A stretch of 64,000 nt of DNA. It comes from Schizophyllum amplum (Eukaryota > Basidiomycota > Agaricomycetes > Agaricales > Schizophyllaceae). A program made the translations under genes and the position numbers. Shown here piece by piece: positions 10,475 through 20,930 of this stretch. The stretch spans positions 1,736,001 through 1,800,000 of the forward strand of contig VDMD01000004.1 of assembly GCA_007026445.1 (NCBI GenBank), read 5' to 3'. How positions within the stretch are numbered: the first letter of the stretch is position 1; each line of letters opens with the position of its first letter. Below the pieces are notes generated by a model, which was given only the letters and a program-made list of their open reading frames with translations, ran no database searches and was not told the origin of the DNA.

Positions 10475-11897
10475 CTACAGTCTACTCGTCGTTGGGACCA
10501 ACGTGCTGCTGTTCGGCAAGCTCTCGAGAGCGTCCGACGTGATCTGGTCAACGCTCTGGAACCCGGCGACATTCATGAGGATGTCGAAGTCGGCCAGCAA
10601 GCTCTTCATGACATGGCGTACGCCGTGTTCGCCCATGATTGACAGCCCGTAGACCCATAGACGGCCCACGAAGACGAACTTCGCGCCGAGCGCGAGCGCC
10701 TTGAACACATCGGCCCCACCGCGGACTCCCGAGTCGTACATAATGTAGATCTTGTCGCCGACGGCTGGATTCATTTTGTTAGCTTGTTTTAGCAGAAAGC
10801 CGCCACTGTAGCTCACCCTGTGCGATCTTCTCCAGGGCGTCCAGGCTCGCGACTGCGCCGTCGACCTGTCTCCCAGCGTGGTTGCTCACGACGATGCCGT
10901 CGACGCCCAGCTCCACGCACTTCTTGGCGTCAGCAACGCTCTGTATGCCCTTCAGGCAGAACGGCTTCCCGCCTGAGATCTTCTTCCACTCCTTGATCGC
11001 CCACTCGACCTTGTTCCACGTCCAGGCGCGCCCGTGCCATACCGCATCGATCCACATCTGCCCTGCAGCCTCCCGCTGTTCCTCAGCATCAATGCCGGCC
11101 TCCTTCAGCCGTCGTTGGAAGACGGGGTCGGTGAGACCCAGGTCAGCGCCTACGCCGCGGTAGAACGCGTAATTCGAGGTCGCGACGTCGTCGTGGCGCC
11201 AGCCCAGCTGCCATGTATCTACAGTGAGGATGCACGCCGTAAAGCCGCTGTCGAAGGCGCGCTTGAGCAGACTAAGCGTGAGCTCGTCGTCATGGGGCAT
11301 GTAAAGTTGATAGAAACGCGGTCCGTTCCCGTTCGCTGCGCCGACGCTCTCGATGGAGTTGCTGCCGGCAGTGGAGAGACAGTAGGGCAAATTGAGCTCT
11401 GAGGCGACCTTGGCGACAGGTAGTTCACCCAGAGGATTGTAGATCACGTTAATGCCGATGGGGGCGAAGCCTATGGGGGCGGCGACTTTGTGGCCAAAAA
11501 TCGTCGTGGCCGTATCACGAGTGTTCGTGTCAACCAGCATCCTGGGGATGATGCGATGCCGGTAGAACGCCTGCCGGTTCGCCAGGTGCGTGTATGACAT
11601 GCCCGCATTCGATGAAGCGTAGTACCTGCAGGATGCGTGAGTGTCCCATGTCATCGAGTACAACAACAAAGCTTACCATCCAGCCTGCGTCAGCTTTTCC
11701 TTTGCCAGTTCTTCCAACTTGGCAGGGTCTGTGCGCTTGCGTCAGCTCCGACTCGCTACTGCAATAGAATCGAGCACTATACCGGTATTGAAAGGCGGGA
11801 CGTTGCCCTCTTGGACTTTGAGCAAGTTGTCGCGCTGGTAAAGCGCGTACTGGGGAGTAGTCCTGTTCTCAATGTTGGGGTTGCGAGGGTCAGACAT
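10475..11897 (-). CDS. FMN-dependent 2-hydroxyacid oxidase, lactate 2-monooxygenase-like
   Basis: Exons 11783-11897, 11677-11728, 10817-11625 and 10475-10764 encode 421 residues, one TIM-barrel FMN domain with no cytochrome b5 module. Visible landmarks: AAPIGFAPIG, YQLYMPHD, the long insert LTVDTWQLGWRHDD typical of lactate 2-monooxygenase, LKGIQ for the FMN lysine region, the catalytic SNHAGRQVDG and YDSGVRGGADVFKALALGA for phosphate binding. The catalytic His and the following Arg-Gln are present; the usual Gly after His is Ala. Lactate 2-monooxygenases convert L-lactate and O2 to acetate and CO2; whether this fungal enzyme decarboxylates or releases H2O2 cannot be read from sequence. No targeting signal (the C-terminus TTSRL is not a clear PTS1). 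Confidence 0.88.
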
Positions 11898-12382
11898 GAT
11901 GATGGTCTTTGCAGTAGGACGATGTGGCTCACGACGACACTTATAAGGCTCCTCTACCCAATAATGATCTCATCGCATGCAGAGCTGTCAGTTCCCTTAG
12001 ACTAGCCGTGCTCCATCGGACTGCAAGGGTTACATCGGTCGCAGGCGGGGAGAGGCGGCGCAGAAATAGAGAAGCCGCCACGGGTGGGGGTTGTGGGGGA
12101 GCCGTCGCTGCAATTAGACTCGGACCGAAGCGGGTGGGCTAATGAGCATGAATATTCACGGTACTGCGTCGGCGTTTGCCGGAAGGGTGGGCCACGTCGC
12201 TGAGCTCAGCCCGAGCATGTCCTACTCTCGTGAGCTCATTTTTGCTTTTCACCGTACGTTCTCCTAAGCACCTGACTTGCGGTTGGAAAGTGGAATTGGT
12301 GCGACTGATTTAAACATGGGAGATGCAGGATCACTGCATCAATGGTCATACAAGGGACATACTACATATGAGCATAGCGAGA
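11898..12382. other. Promoter region of the FMN oxidase; 3' flank of RPS3
   Basis: A TATA-like TTATAAGT on the minus strand (near 11939-11946) lies about 45 bases upstream of the oxidase ATG. The rest holds no recognised element. Confidence 0.45.
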
Positions 12383-13345
12383 TCAGAACACAGGCGGGGC
12401 AGCCTCCTGGAAGGTCTGCTCCGGGTAGGCCGCATCCTGAGGGGGCGCGTACGCCGCATCTTCCGCGGGTGGTGCCGCCGCGGGGACGGAGATCGGCTCG
12501 CGCTGCTCGGAGGAAGGTTCGCCGACGATCTTGTCGACGGGGGGCTCGAGGATGGCGACGTTGTCGGGGAGAGGCTTCTTCGGGCCCACAAGGCCGTCCG
12601 GGTCGTGACCCTTCATGCTGAAGCTCTGTAAGCAAGGCGGCCTCTGAAAGAGAAACCGAGCAACTTACATCTTGACCTTGATGCCGAGCACACCCTGACG
12701 GAGCAAGACGTGGCGGACGGCAAAGTCAACGAACTCGCGGACGGGCTGACCGGAGTGGATCATGAAACCGTCGGTGAACTTCATGGACTTCGCACGCGCA
12801 GCGCGGAGCTTGCCAGACACGACAACCTCGCAACCCTTCGCGCCGGACTCCATGACGAAACGGAGGACACCGTAGCAGGCACTGCACACAGAATGGTAAT
12901 CAGGACTGGATAGATCTGGGCGATGGGCGGCGATACGCACCGGCGGACAGCGAGACCACCGAGCAACTTGTATCTCAAGCTCTCGCACTGGGCGATCGCG
13001 GAGAGACCGCGGTACTGGACCTTCTCGGCGTAAAGCTCAAGAGAGTTTTCGGGGAACTTGAAGCGCTTCTGGACAAGCGAGGTGAGCTCGCGGATGCGGC
13101 GGCCCTTCTCGCCGAGGACCTCCTGGGTGTGGGTCGCGCGGATGATGATCTGTGGGGAAACTAGTTGAGATATGCACAGATCTGTCTGAGATTTGGGCAC
13201 GCACCTCAGTACGGGCGTGGGTAACGCGGACATCGCAACCAGAGTAGCCCTCCTCGGCCAGCTCGCGGGTAAAGAAGTCGTTGAGCTCGGCGCGGAAGAC
13301 ACCGTCAGCCACAAACTTTCTCTTCTTGGAAATCTGGGCGGCCAT
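12383..13345 (-). CDS. RPS3: 40S ribosomal protein S3 (uS3)
   Basis: Exons 13205-13345, 12941-13149, 12669-12881 and 12383-12623 encode 267 residues. It starts [17 protein letters not shown], carries the KH domain stretch [19 protein letters not shown] and the core [20 protein letters not shown], and continues [19 protein letters not shown] before the usual GPKKPLPD and an Ala/Pro/Glu-rich tail. The last acceptor (TTACAGAG) was placed two bases beyond the first AG to keep frame. An untranslated intron fits upstream: donor at 13413 and acceptor ending at 13361 (53 bases), leaving an 18-base leader before ATG. Known roles: mRNA entry channel of the 40S subunit. Confidence 0.96.
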
Positions 13346-13360
13346 TTTTGATGTAGAGAG

Positions 13361-13413
13361 CTATATACAGCGATGGGTGAGCGCCGTTCAACACAACGAG
13401 GGGGACGCCTTAC
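13361..13413 (-). other. Probable 5'-UTR intron of RPS3
   Basis: On the minus strand, GTAAGG opens at 13413 and TATATAG closes at 13361, just before the leader CTCTCTACATCAAAAATG. The size matches the other introns. Introns in the leader are frequent in fungal ribosomal protein genes. Confidence 0.55.
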
Positions 13414-14065
13414 CTCTTGCCTGGCTTGCTTGCTGCTGGCGATCGCGAGACCGAGCCAGTCACCAGACGTCAATCCACTGTACAGTCGCCCGGCGATCGC
13501 CGATCATGTGGCTGTAAAACGCCCACGTGCATAATAAGTGATCACTTTTTCTGTCTTCCTTCACACCGCGTCTCGCGTCTTCTCCCGCCGCTCCTCTTCT
13601 CAGTTGGTGAGTGAATGTCTCCTCTGTCGCTGTGCTCTGCTTCGAGAGATGAGCGTTGTTGTTCAACCATTGGCACCTCTTAGTCGACCTTTGTTCCTCT
13701 GCTGGGCGCGCTCGCGCGTCCTCGTTGGCCCAACTGACATGAATGACTTTCTGACACCTTCAACCATGGCCCTTATGTTCTCGTTCCATGTACTGACTTG
13801 TCTTCAGGTGTTGTCCTCTATCGTCCGGGCTTTGTTCGTTAGTCTATCGCCATCGTGAATTATGTACCTCCAATGCATGCTGATCTCATTGCTGCACGAA
13901 TGTGGTTGTCCATACACGGCTTTCCTTGCTTGTTGTTCTGTTCCAGTCTGAAGGTTGACGGTTAACGCTCATGTCCACGTCGTGGTGGCTTTTGGGAGAA
14001 TAACGTCGTGGTCTGAAATAACACCTCATGGGCTATGAAGAGCAGCCGCTACTGTAGCTTACCCT
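13414..14065. other. Intergenic with RPS3 promoter; pyrimidine-rich plus-strand leader of unknown purpose
   Basis: From about 13540 the plus strand has a pyrimidine-rich stretch ending CTCTTCTCAGTTG followed by GTGAGTGAATG (donor-like) and, near 13800, CTTGTCTTCAG (acceptor-like). No protein frame crosses them. It could be a spliced non-coding transcript divergent from RPS3, or chance. No snoRNA boxes or tRNA could be confirmed. Confidence 0.25.
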
Positions 14066-15456
14066 CTAGGCCATGTGAAGAGGCCGCTGTTCTGAAGCTT
14101 CCAGGTCGGAAGGCTCATGCTGAACATCCACGCCATCCGCGAACGTACCCCCCACAACATAGCGCTTAGGTATCTCAATCTGCGCTTGCCTACAAACCTG
14201 GAGGAGGTCGCTTGGCACCGGCGCGCAGACTCTCAATTCGTAGCGCTTGCCCTTAGTGGGGCCGGATTCGCGGTAACGCTATGAGGGCGAGAAGCGTCAG
14301 CTTACGCCCCAAAGGTCGAACAAGAACCAGTACGCACATGAATCGCTATGTCCGCAGAATGCAAAAACATGCGGCGCATATCATGCGTGACGACTCGTGC
14401 GACCTCAGGTGATCCACTTTGAAGCTCGTATATGGGGTCGTTGAGGACGGGGGCTGCAAATAGACGTGATTGAGCAGCAGCCTGAGAAGAGATGAACATC
14501 CGCCGACATACCGTTCAACCTGTGAGCGAGGTGTACACGCAGTTGGTGTTTGTATCCTGTCAACAACCCGAGTCTCACGAGAGACAGTGGTGCTACGGGC
14601 TGCATGTTCCGTCAATCTACCCATAGACAGCAGAAGCAAGACCTACAGACGACCCCAGCAGCTCCCAGTCCGTCGCCGCCTCCTTGACCTCACACTTGCT
14701 GTTGGCTCGGTCGTGGTGTACCGGCATGTTATCGCGTAGGTATATTGGCGCGCGTATCTCACCGGAGATTGCTGGGAACGCGTCAACACCGCCGTGAACG
14801 AGGGCGAGGTAGGTTTTCTTGACGGTCCTGTTACGGAACTGGGCACTGAGGTCGCGCGTGCGCGCGTCCGTGAGACCCAAAAGAAGCGCGCCAGTCGTGT
14901 CCTGAAATGTGGTAAGTTTTCAGTAACACAGATGTTAGGAAGCATTGATTGTCCTACCGTGTCGAGCCGATGAACGGGATACACGTTTCCGCTGTGATTG
15001 AGGCAACGCGCAATACCTAGACATTATTTTTGTGTAAGGAACGAGCACAGGGACGGAACGACAACCTTACGCTTCGTATACTGCGTGAATACGTCCTCCT
15101 TGACTTTGCGCTTGTCCGTCTGTACACGGATGTTAGTGAATGATTGGCCATAACGAGCTCCGGTGACTGACCTCGCCCATCTTCGTGTAGGCTTGCGTGA
15201 CTATGCCAGCTGGCTTGTTCACGGCAACCACGCCATTGTCATGATACAAGATAGTAGACGCGACATCGAAATCCCAAGGTCGTGGGCCGTGGCGCCTCTG
15301 CGTCCTCTGCGCAGGGTGTGCAGGGCCAGTCGCGGGCCAACCCGTCGTTGCCCGAGTAACCGTACGTTGAGAGCTTGCAAGCCTCCTCTGCACGAACGGG
15401 TACCTCGCCCTCAGCGCCTCAGCAAAGCCCGGACGAATAAGAGGCCGAAGTGGCAT
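14066..15456 (-). CDS. RluA-type pseudouridine synthase, probably mitochondrial
   Basis: Seven exons (15172-15456, 15071-15119, 14958-15016, 14647-14901, 14512-14599, 14338-14453, 14066-14278) encode 354 residues. The N-terminus is rich in Arg, Ala, Leu and lacks acids (MPLRPLIRPGFAEALRARYP), suggesting import into mitochondria. The catalytic domain has NKPAGIVTQ, the catalytic VHRLDTDTTGALLLG (Asp in HRLD), the YLALVHGG motif, GYKHQLRVHLAH and APVLNDPIY. Each join restores these motifs. It belongs to the RluA branch, which includes the fungal mitochondrial 21S rRNA and tRNA enzymes (Pus5, Pus6, Pus9); which RNA is modified is not decidable here. It shares a 155-base promoter with the complex II gene. 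Confidence 0.88.
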
Positions 15457-15611
15457 GGTGATAACAAGCAGAAGACGAACCGTGCGAACTGTGAGCCGGC
15501 CGCTCCCGGCAAGCTCTGGCACCGGGCCGTGCGCCCCCGAACGAGGGAACCCGGTGCATGTGATTGGTTCGCTCTCATCGTCACTCTCCTTCACCTTCAC
15601 CGCTGCTCGCG
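15457..15611. promoter_or_regulatory. 155-bp divergent promoter, pseudouridine synthase / SDH4
   Basis: DNA between the two start codons. CT-rich near the SDH4 start (CTCTCCTTCACCTTCACC), no clear TATA box. Confidence 0.55.
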
Positions 15612-16329
15612 ATGGCCTCCCAACTCGTCCAGCGCTCCCTTCGCGCCGCGCGCACCCAGCAAGGTGCGCATAGCCTAACTTACCAGCCTGCATTGTTCTT
15701 GACATCCTATGTCAAGTAGTCACCCGCCTCGCGCGCCGGACCGCCGCGACCTCGTCCTCGTCTGTTGCCAACAAGAGCAGCAAGGAGCTTTACACGCCGG
15801 ACAATGGTGCGCTGACCAACTTACCTGTGCAGGGAGCGATGTTTCTGACCTACGCAGCGATCTACATCGGCACGGTGAACGACCCGACCGACTTCCCCAC
15901 GCCCTCGCGTGCGCACGGGTCGCATCACTGGGCGTTCGAGCGCCTGCTCGCCGCATCCCTCGTCCCGCTCACCGCCGGTGCCTTTGTCGTGAACGGCAGC
16001 GTTATTGACGGCCTGCTCGGTCTCACTCTCGTCGTGCACTCGCACATTGGGGTGCGTCTTAGCTGCGTATAAGATCAGCGAATATGCCACTGACCTCCTA
16101 CATCGTAGTTCGACTCGTGCCGCGTCGACTACGTTCACGAGCGCAAGTTCCCCGCGCTCGGTCCGATCGTGAAGTGGGGTCTCCGCGCCGTGACGGCGGG
16201 CGCGCTGGTGGGTGTGTATCAGTTCAACACGAACGACATCGGTGAGTTTGATACTTTTGCTTGGACAATTTGACTGATGTGTGCTTGCTAGGCCTCACGG
16301 AGCTGATTGCCAAGGTCTGGCATGCGTAA
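15612..16329 (+). CDS. SDH4: Succinate dehydrogenase membrane anchor subunit (CybS, SDHD/Sdh4)
   Basis: Exons 15612-15663, 15720-16051, 16109-16241 and 16292-16329 encode 184 residues. An Arg-rich presequence (MASQLVQRSLRAARTQQ) is followed by a hydrophobic core of three membrane helices: SHHWAFERLLAASLVPLTAG, a middle helix ending HSHIGFDSCRVDYVHERK, and the last helix around VGVYQFNTNDIGLTELI. The HSHIGFDSCRxDYVHxR element carries the heme b ligand and the Asp-Tyr pair of the quinone site in this family. Known role: anchors the SdhA-SdhB dimer in the inner membrane and carries electrons to ubiquinone. Confidence 0.94.
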
Positions 16330-16684
16330 TTGTCCTTCCTCTACCCTTTGTCGCCTTCTTCATGCGCATGAATGTAACAAGTACTTGCAATCTGGATTTC
16401 GCATTCATACTGCGTGAACGTTCTAATCTACTTGCGATAACCAACGACTTACAAGACTGTTCCTGGCTACGCTTCGAAGCCCTTCTCTATCGCTCCATGC
16501 AATCAGAAGATTCTAGCCAGCCCAGTGCTAATTATTAGTTTGAAAGTATATCATACATCGCGTTGACCCAGTCAGCGTTCTATCGAGGCAGTATTAGCCA
16601 TGCTATGCTACAGTAAGAGTGATGCGTAAAGTCCACAGTGCAGTTCAAAAGTGTAAGAAAGTGTCTGTGCATCAGGTTCGTAAA
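16330..16684. other. Convergent 3' flanks of SDH4 and the SUR7-like gene
   Basis: No coding or RNA signal seen. Confidence 0.5.
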
Positions 16685-17554
16685 TCACTCCTTCGAAGAG
16701 GTGACGTTCAGCTTCGAGAGCGAGAGGATGAGAGGCACTGCGTAGAACGCATACGCGACCCAGATCACTGAGGAAATCATGATGAGCATGCAGTATGGAC
16801 AAAGGTCACGGATATAGCTCACTGGTAAAGCCGTTGCCCTCGCTGGCCTTCAGCTGCGGCGCTTCGCTGTCGTCCATGGCGCGGATCATGGTGTTGAAGT
16901 CACTGATAGCCTTGCCGAACCACATGCGGACGACGAGGAAAGCGGTGATGCCTGCAGCAGTGTAAGCCCCCAGGTCATATATGCTAGATACACGAAAACG
17001 CGCCCATCATGAAGCCGAAGAAGCCAATCCATGCGGACATGCGCTGGACCATGGGCTTCTCGAGCATGTTGCCGGCCTTGCCCATCTTGTGGCGGAAGGA
17101 GATGAGGGTGAAGGTGAAGAAGAAGAAGATGGAGAAGACGAGCGAGAGGGCGATGAAGACGGGCGTCGTTGCGGCAGGCGCGGAGAGTATCACCGTAGGC
17201 GCGGCGTCGGGGAGGACAGTGAGGTCTGGGTGGTAGTTAGTATGTTGAAGGTGGTATGCGCGATGGACTAGACGTACCATATATCGGCTCGAAGGAGGGC
17301 AGGGTACAATTGACGGCGGCATCACTGCTCGTGCGAGAGCAAGAGCCAAGAGCACCCATGAACACGCTGGGACCGTCCACGTCTGCGCCATCGTTTTCCG
17401 TGAGGGATGTCGAGGGCGTCACGGTCATGAGCGAGACGCGTGTCTGAAGCATGACGACCGGCGCGAGGTACGCGAAGAGGGAGAGGAGAATGGACGTAAG
17501 CATGAGCACGGGGGCCAGGTAGAGCGTGGCGGCCTTGGAGAGTCCAGCAATCAT
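16685..17554 (-). CDS. SUR7/PalI-family four-helix plasma-membrane protein
   Basis: Exons 17278-17554, 16992-17225, 16823-16951 and 16685-16767 encode about 240 residues. The layout is helix 1 (LAPVLMLTSILLSLFAYLAP), an extracellular loop with Cys and N-glycosylation signals, then three helices (TPVFIALSLVFSIFFFFTF, AWIGFFGFMMGAF, and MIWVAYAFYAVPLILSL). This matches the PF06687 SUR7/PalI pattern of eisosome or pH-sensing membrane proteins; the exact paralogue is open. The second intron (16952-16991) is only 40 bases with donor GTATCT and is the least certain join. A TATA box lies about 160 bases upstream. Confidence 0.7.
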
Positions 17555-18211
17555 CGTGAAGAGGTCTCGTCTAGAGTAGAAAGAATGTGTGACGGGAAGA
17601 GAAGTAGATGCGCGTCTAGCGGCAGTCGTTGAAGGTGAACGTGGGTCGTAAAGAGTGCACTGGGCAGCAAAGAAAGAGGGCGGACTGAGGAATGAAGTGC
17701 AAGCCCGCGTGTCTTATATACGCGACGGGGCGTGCATGATCGGTGATGGCGACGCGGAGGGGAACAATGGGCTGATGCACGGTCGGTCCGGGAGGCGGTG
17801 AAAGTCATTGTCCTCCTCTTCGGGCGTCCGATCGAAAGATTGCGTTGCAGGGTGGACTCTGCTTCGTGGAAATGGAGGTCCTACAGGATATGCGAGCACC
17901 CGAACAAGAGATTCGGGGGGCGCGGGTTTGATGGCGGGACCATTGAAGCACAAAAGGAAAGTTCAGACGAGAATGGGATGTGCGCCGAGTGGTACGAGAA
18001 ATCCGCAGTCTAGAGCACGTAAATGCGGGGACAGTGCCACGACAGTCCAACAAGGAGGAGGAGAATCAGGGGGTGGGCTTGAGTACAACATGAGAGACAA
18101 CATGAAGAGAGAGAGTCGGCCAGGAGTCGGCGCACGTGGCGCGCGCGGAGAACGCGGATTCAAAGATTACGGTGACTGATCGAACTTTTTGTAAAGCGCT
18201 TGTTCTCCACC
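17555..18211. promoter_or_regulatory. Divergent promoter region, SUR7-like gene / MPP10
   Basis: 657 bases without a gene. On the minus strand TATATAAG at 17713-17720 is a good TATA box for the SUR7-like gene. No equivalent seen for MPP10. Confidence 0.55.
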
Positions 18212-20609
18212 ATGGGCGACATCGTCACCGCGCTGCCGGTCCCCACAGAACTCTCTGCGCTCTCTGCACTCATTGATGGCGGACTACATACGCTCGCAGC
18301 AGGAAGCAATGACATTAGTACCGCCGCCCTGAGAGCCGCGAAATGCGTGTTCGACCTTGGTGCGTGCTGCACGTTCCCCCGCGTATCTATACTCACGACG
18401 CGTTCCACCACCAGCCATACAGAGCGAATCTGACGCTAAACCGCATGTGGACAAGCTACTGGCCTCGCTCGGGCCAGCGGAAGCACCAAAGACGCGCGCG
18501 CAGGCCCGGAAGCGCAAGCGGACCCCAAGTCCCGCCCCTCTCCCCGTATTCCAGACCACCCCTCTCGCCGCGCTGTACACGGACGGTATGGATGAGGACC
18601 AGATTTGGAGCCAGCTTGATCTGCGCAGCAAGCAGCTCTGCGACATGCTCGATCACGTCCTCGATGGCGAATTGCCGAACGACGAGGACGACGAGGCTGA
18701 AGGCGCGGAAGGCATGGACCTGGACGATGAGGATGAGCTCGACGAGATTGATGCGGAGGACGTTGTCTTTGATGAGGAAGAGGATGACGATGACGACGAG
18801 GAAGAAGATGACGAGGACGAGGCCGAATCTTCGTCCATGGGATCGCTAGCCGAACGCGTGCAGGAACTTCGTGATGAGTCGGATGGCGAGGATGAGGAGA
18901 CCGACGCCTTGTCGTTGCTGGAGCGCATGGACAAGCGGCCGGCTCGTCCACCTGCCAGGCGGAAGCGCGGGCACGCCGAATTGGACGACGGCTTCTTCGA
19001 CCTCGCTGCCTTCAACGCCGAGACAGAGGAGGCGGAGGCACGCCAAGTCTCGCGGGGTCGTCTGAACGATGATGACTCTGACGACGATGACAACATCTCA
19101 GTTGACCTCTTCGCACCTGTCGACGATTCACAAGCTTTCGATGAGGCCGACGAAGAGGAGACCGGTACATCTTCCTCTACATCTCTTGCACGCTTGATTG
19201 CTTACGCGCATATCACAGAGCTCTACTACAAGGACTTCTTCGAAGCACCACCGAAAAAGCCCGCAGCAAAAGGAAAGGGCAAGGGCACATCACCGAAGAA
19301 GGCAGGCGGCGTGCGCTTCAACGACGAAGTCCGGGTCAAGAGCATAAAAGCCCAGGGCAAGGGCTTGCCTGTCAATTTCAACCCACAGGTGGTCGACGAT
19401 GAAGACGAGGACGATGACTTCGATGAGGAGGACGCTGTGTTGGACGAAGATGATGCGTCTGACGAGGAAGATGAGGATGCTTCCGATGATGACGAGGATA
19501 CGGAGGACGACGAGTCGGACGCAGAATCGGAGCTCGCGGGCCTGCAAGGCCGGGAGACCATAGACCGACTAAAAGACGATCTCTTCGCGGATGGGGAAGA
19601 GGACGAGGAAGATGGTGCGAGCGTCTTCTATTCTTCGCCGTCAAGCTTTGCTGACATGGTCGCCAGACGCCGATATGACCGCTCACGAGCGCCGCATGGC
19701 CGCTTTGCGCGAGCAAATAAACGAGCTAGAGCAAGAGAATGTCGGTGCAAAAGACTGGACCCTCATGGGCGAAGTCGATACCCGTCGGCGGCCGCAGAAC
19801 TCGCTCCTCGAAGAAGACCTCGAGTTCGAGCGCCTCTCCAAGGCCATCCCCGTCGAGACCGAGGAGACTATTCAGTCCCTCGAGGCGCGCATCAAGGCCC
19901 GCGTTCTCGCGAACGACTTCAACGATGTCGTACGCATCCGGCCCACGGACGACAAGCCGTTCCTGCCGTCGCGCTTCTTTGAGCTCAAGGACACGAAATC
20001 GGCGCAGGGCCTCGCGGAAATCTACGAGGACGAATATGTGGCGGCGCAGAGCGGCGTGGGGACGGACGATCGTGATGGGAAGCTGAAGAAGGAGCACGAC
20101 GAGCTTGACAAGATGTGGGAAGGCATTTGTTACAAGCTCGACGCGTTGAGCAACGCGCACTTCACGCCGAAGCAGGTAAGTTCCCATTCTATGCCAGCCG
20201 AACATTATGCTGATCACACATCCAGCCGAAAGCAACGATCTCTACAATCTCTAACGTGCCCGTCGCCACTCTTGAGTCCGCGCTGCCGACTGCCGCCTCT
20301 GCGTCGACAATGCTCGCACCAGAGGAGGTCCACGCGCCCAAGGCCTCGGACCTCCGCGCGCGCAGCGAGCTCACGCCTGCCGAGAAGCGCGCGCTGCATA
20401 ACAAAGACCGCAAGACGAAGCGCCGCATGCGCGACACGCTCGACAAGAGCGTCGACAAGTTCGCACGTATGAAGAGCGCCAAGGGCGCCCGGCGGCAGAA
20501 AGAGGAGGCACTGCGCAGCGTGGTGAAGAGCGGTAAGGGCGTGACGGTGGTAGGGAAGAAGAACAAGGAGCTTATGGAGAAGAAGGGGAGGAAGGGGAAG
20601 CCGGCGTAG
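18212..20609 (+). CDS. MPP10: U3 snoRNP protein Mpp10
   Basis: Exons 18212-18359, 18415-19164, 19219-19614, 19667-20175 and 20226-20609 encode 728 residues. The body is extremely acidic, with several runs of Asp/Glu, as in all Mpp10 proteins. Diagnostic motifs are ETELYYKDFFEAPPKK, GVRFNDEVRVK, NSLLEEDLEFERLSK, LANDFNDVVRI, ELKDTKSAQGLAEIYE and the basic end KSGKGVTVVGKKNKE. The intron 19165-19218 has 54 bases and no stop, so it is invisible as a frame break; it is inferred from the ELYYKDFF motif. Known role: component of the small-subunit processome with Imp3 and Imp4, needed for 18S rRNA processing in the nucleolus. Confidence 0.94.
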
Positions 20610-20930
20610 CATGAATAATACCAGAGTTGGCCGGCCGGTCTAGCCGCAGTTGACTTTGTCGCTGTCGTTGCTTACTAGGAATGATACGAGCGCAGCCTAC
20701 ATTGCCGGAACTGTTCATACTCCCGTCATTGTGCTATTGCGTGTACACAGTACAATGCCATACTTACCGGCGTTGAACCAACCATCGCCGCCGCCAGCCT
20801 CCCGGCGGAAGTAACGCGTGACCGTCACGCCGGTGCTTTACTTTAAGTAGCGGCTCAACCGCCACTATCACCATCGCCTCCTGGCGCGTCTGTTCTCTCG
20901 TCTTACTCTGCACGGGCCGTTCCTTAGACA
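20610..20930. other. Intergenic MPP10 to Elongin A
   Basis: 321 bases between tandem plus-strand genes; holds the MPP10 3' flank and the Elongin A promoter. Nothing else recognised. Confidence 0.45.

Noticed and set aside
18653..19096. Minus-strand Ser-rich frames
   Set aside because: Mirror of the Asp/Glu runs of MPP10 (GAC/GAG read as TCG/CTC).
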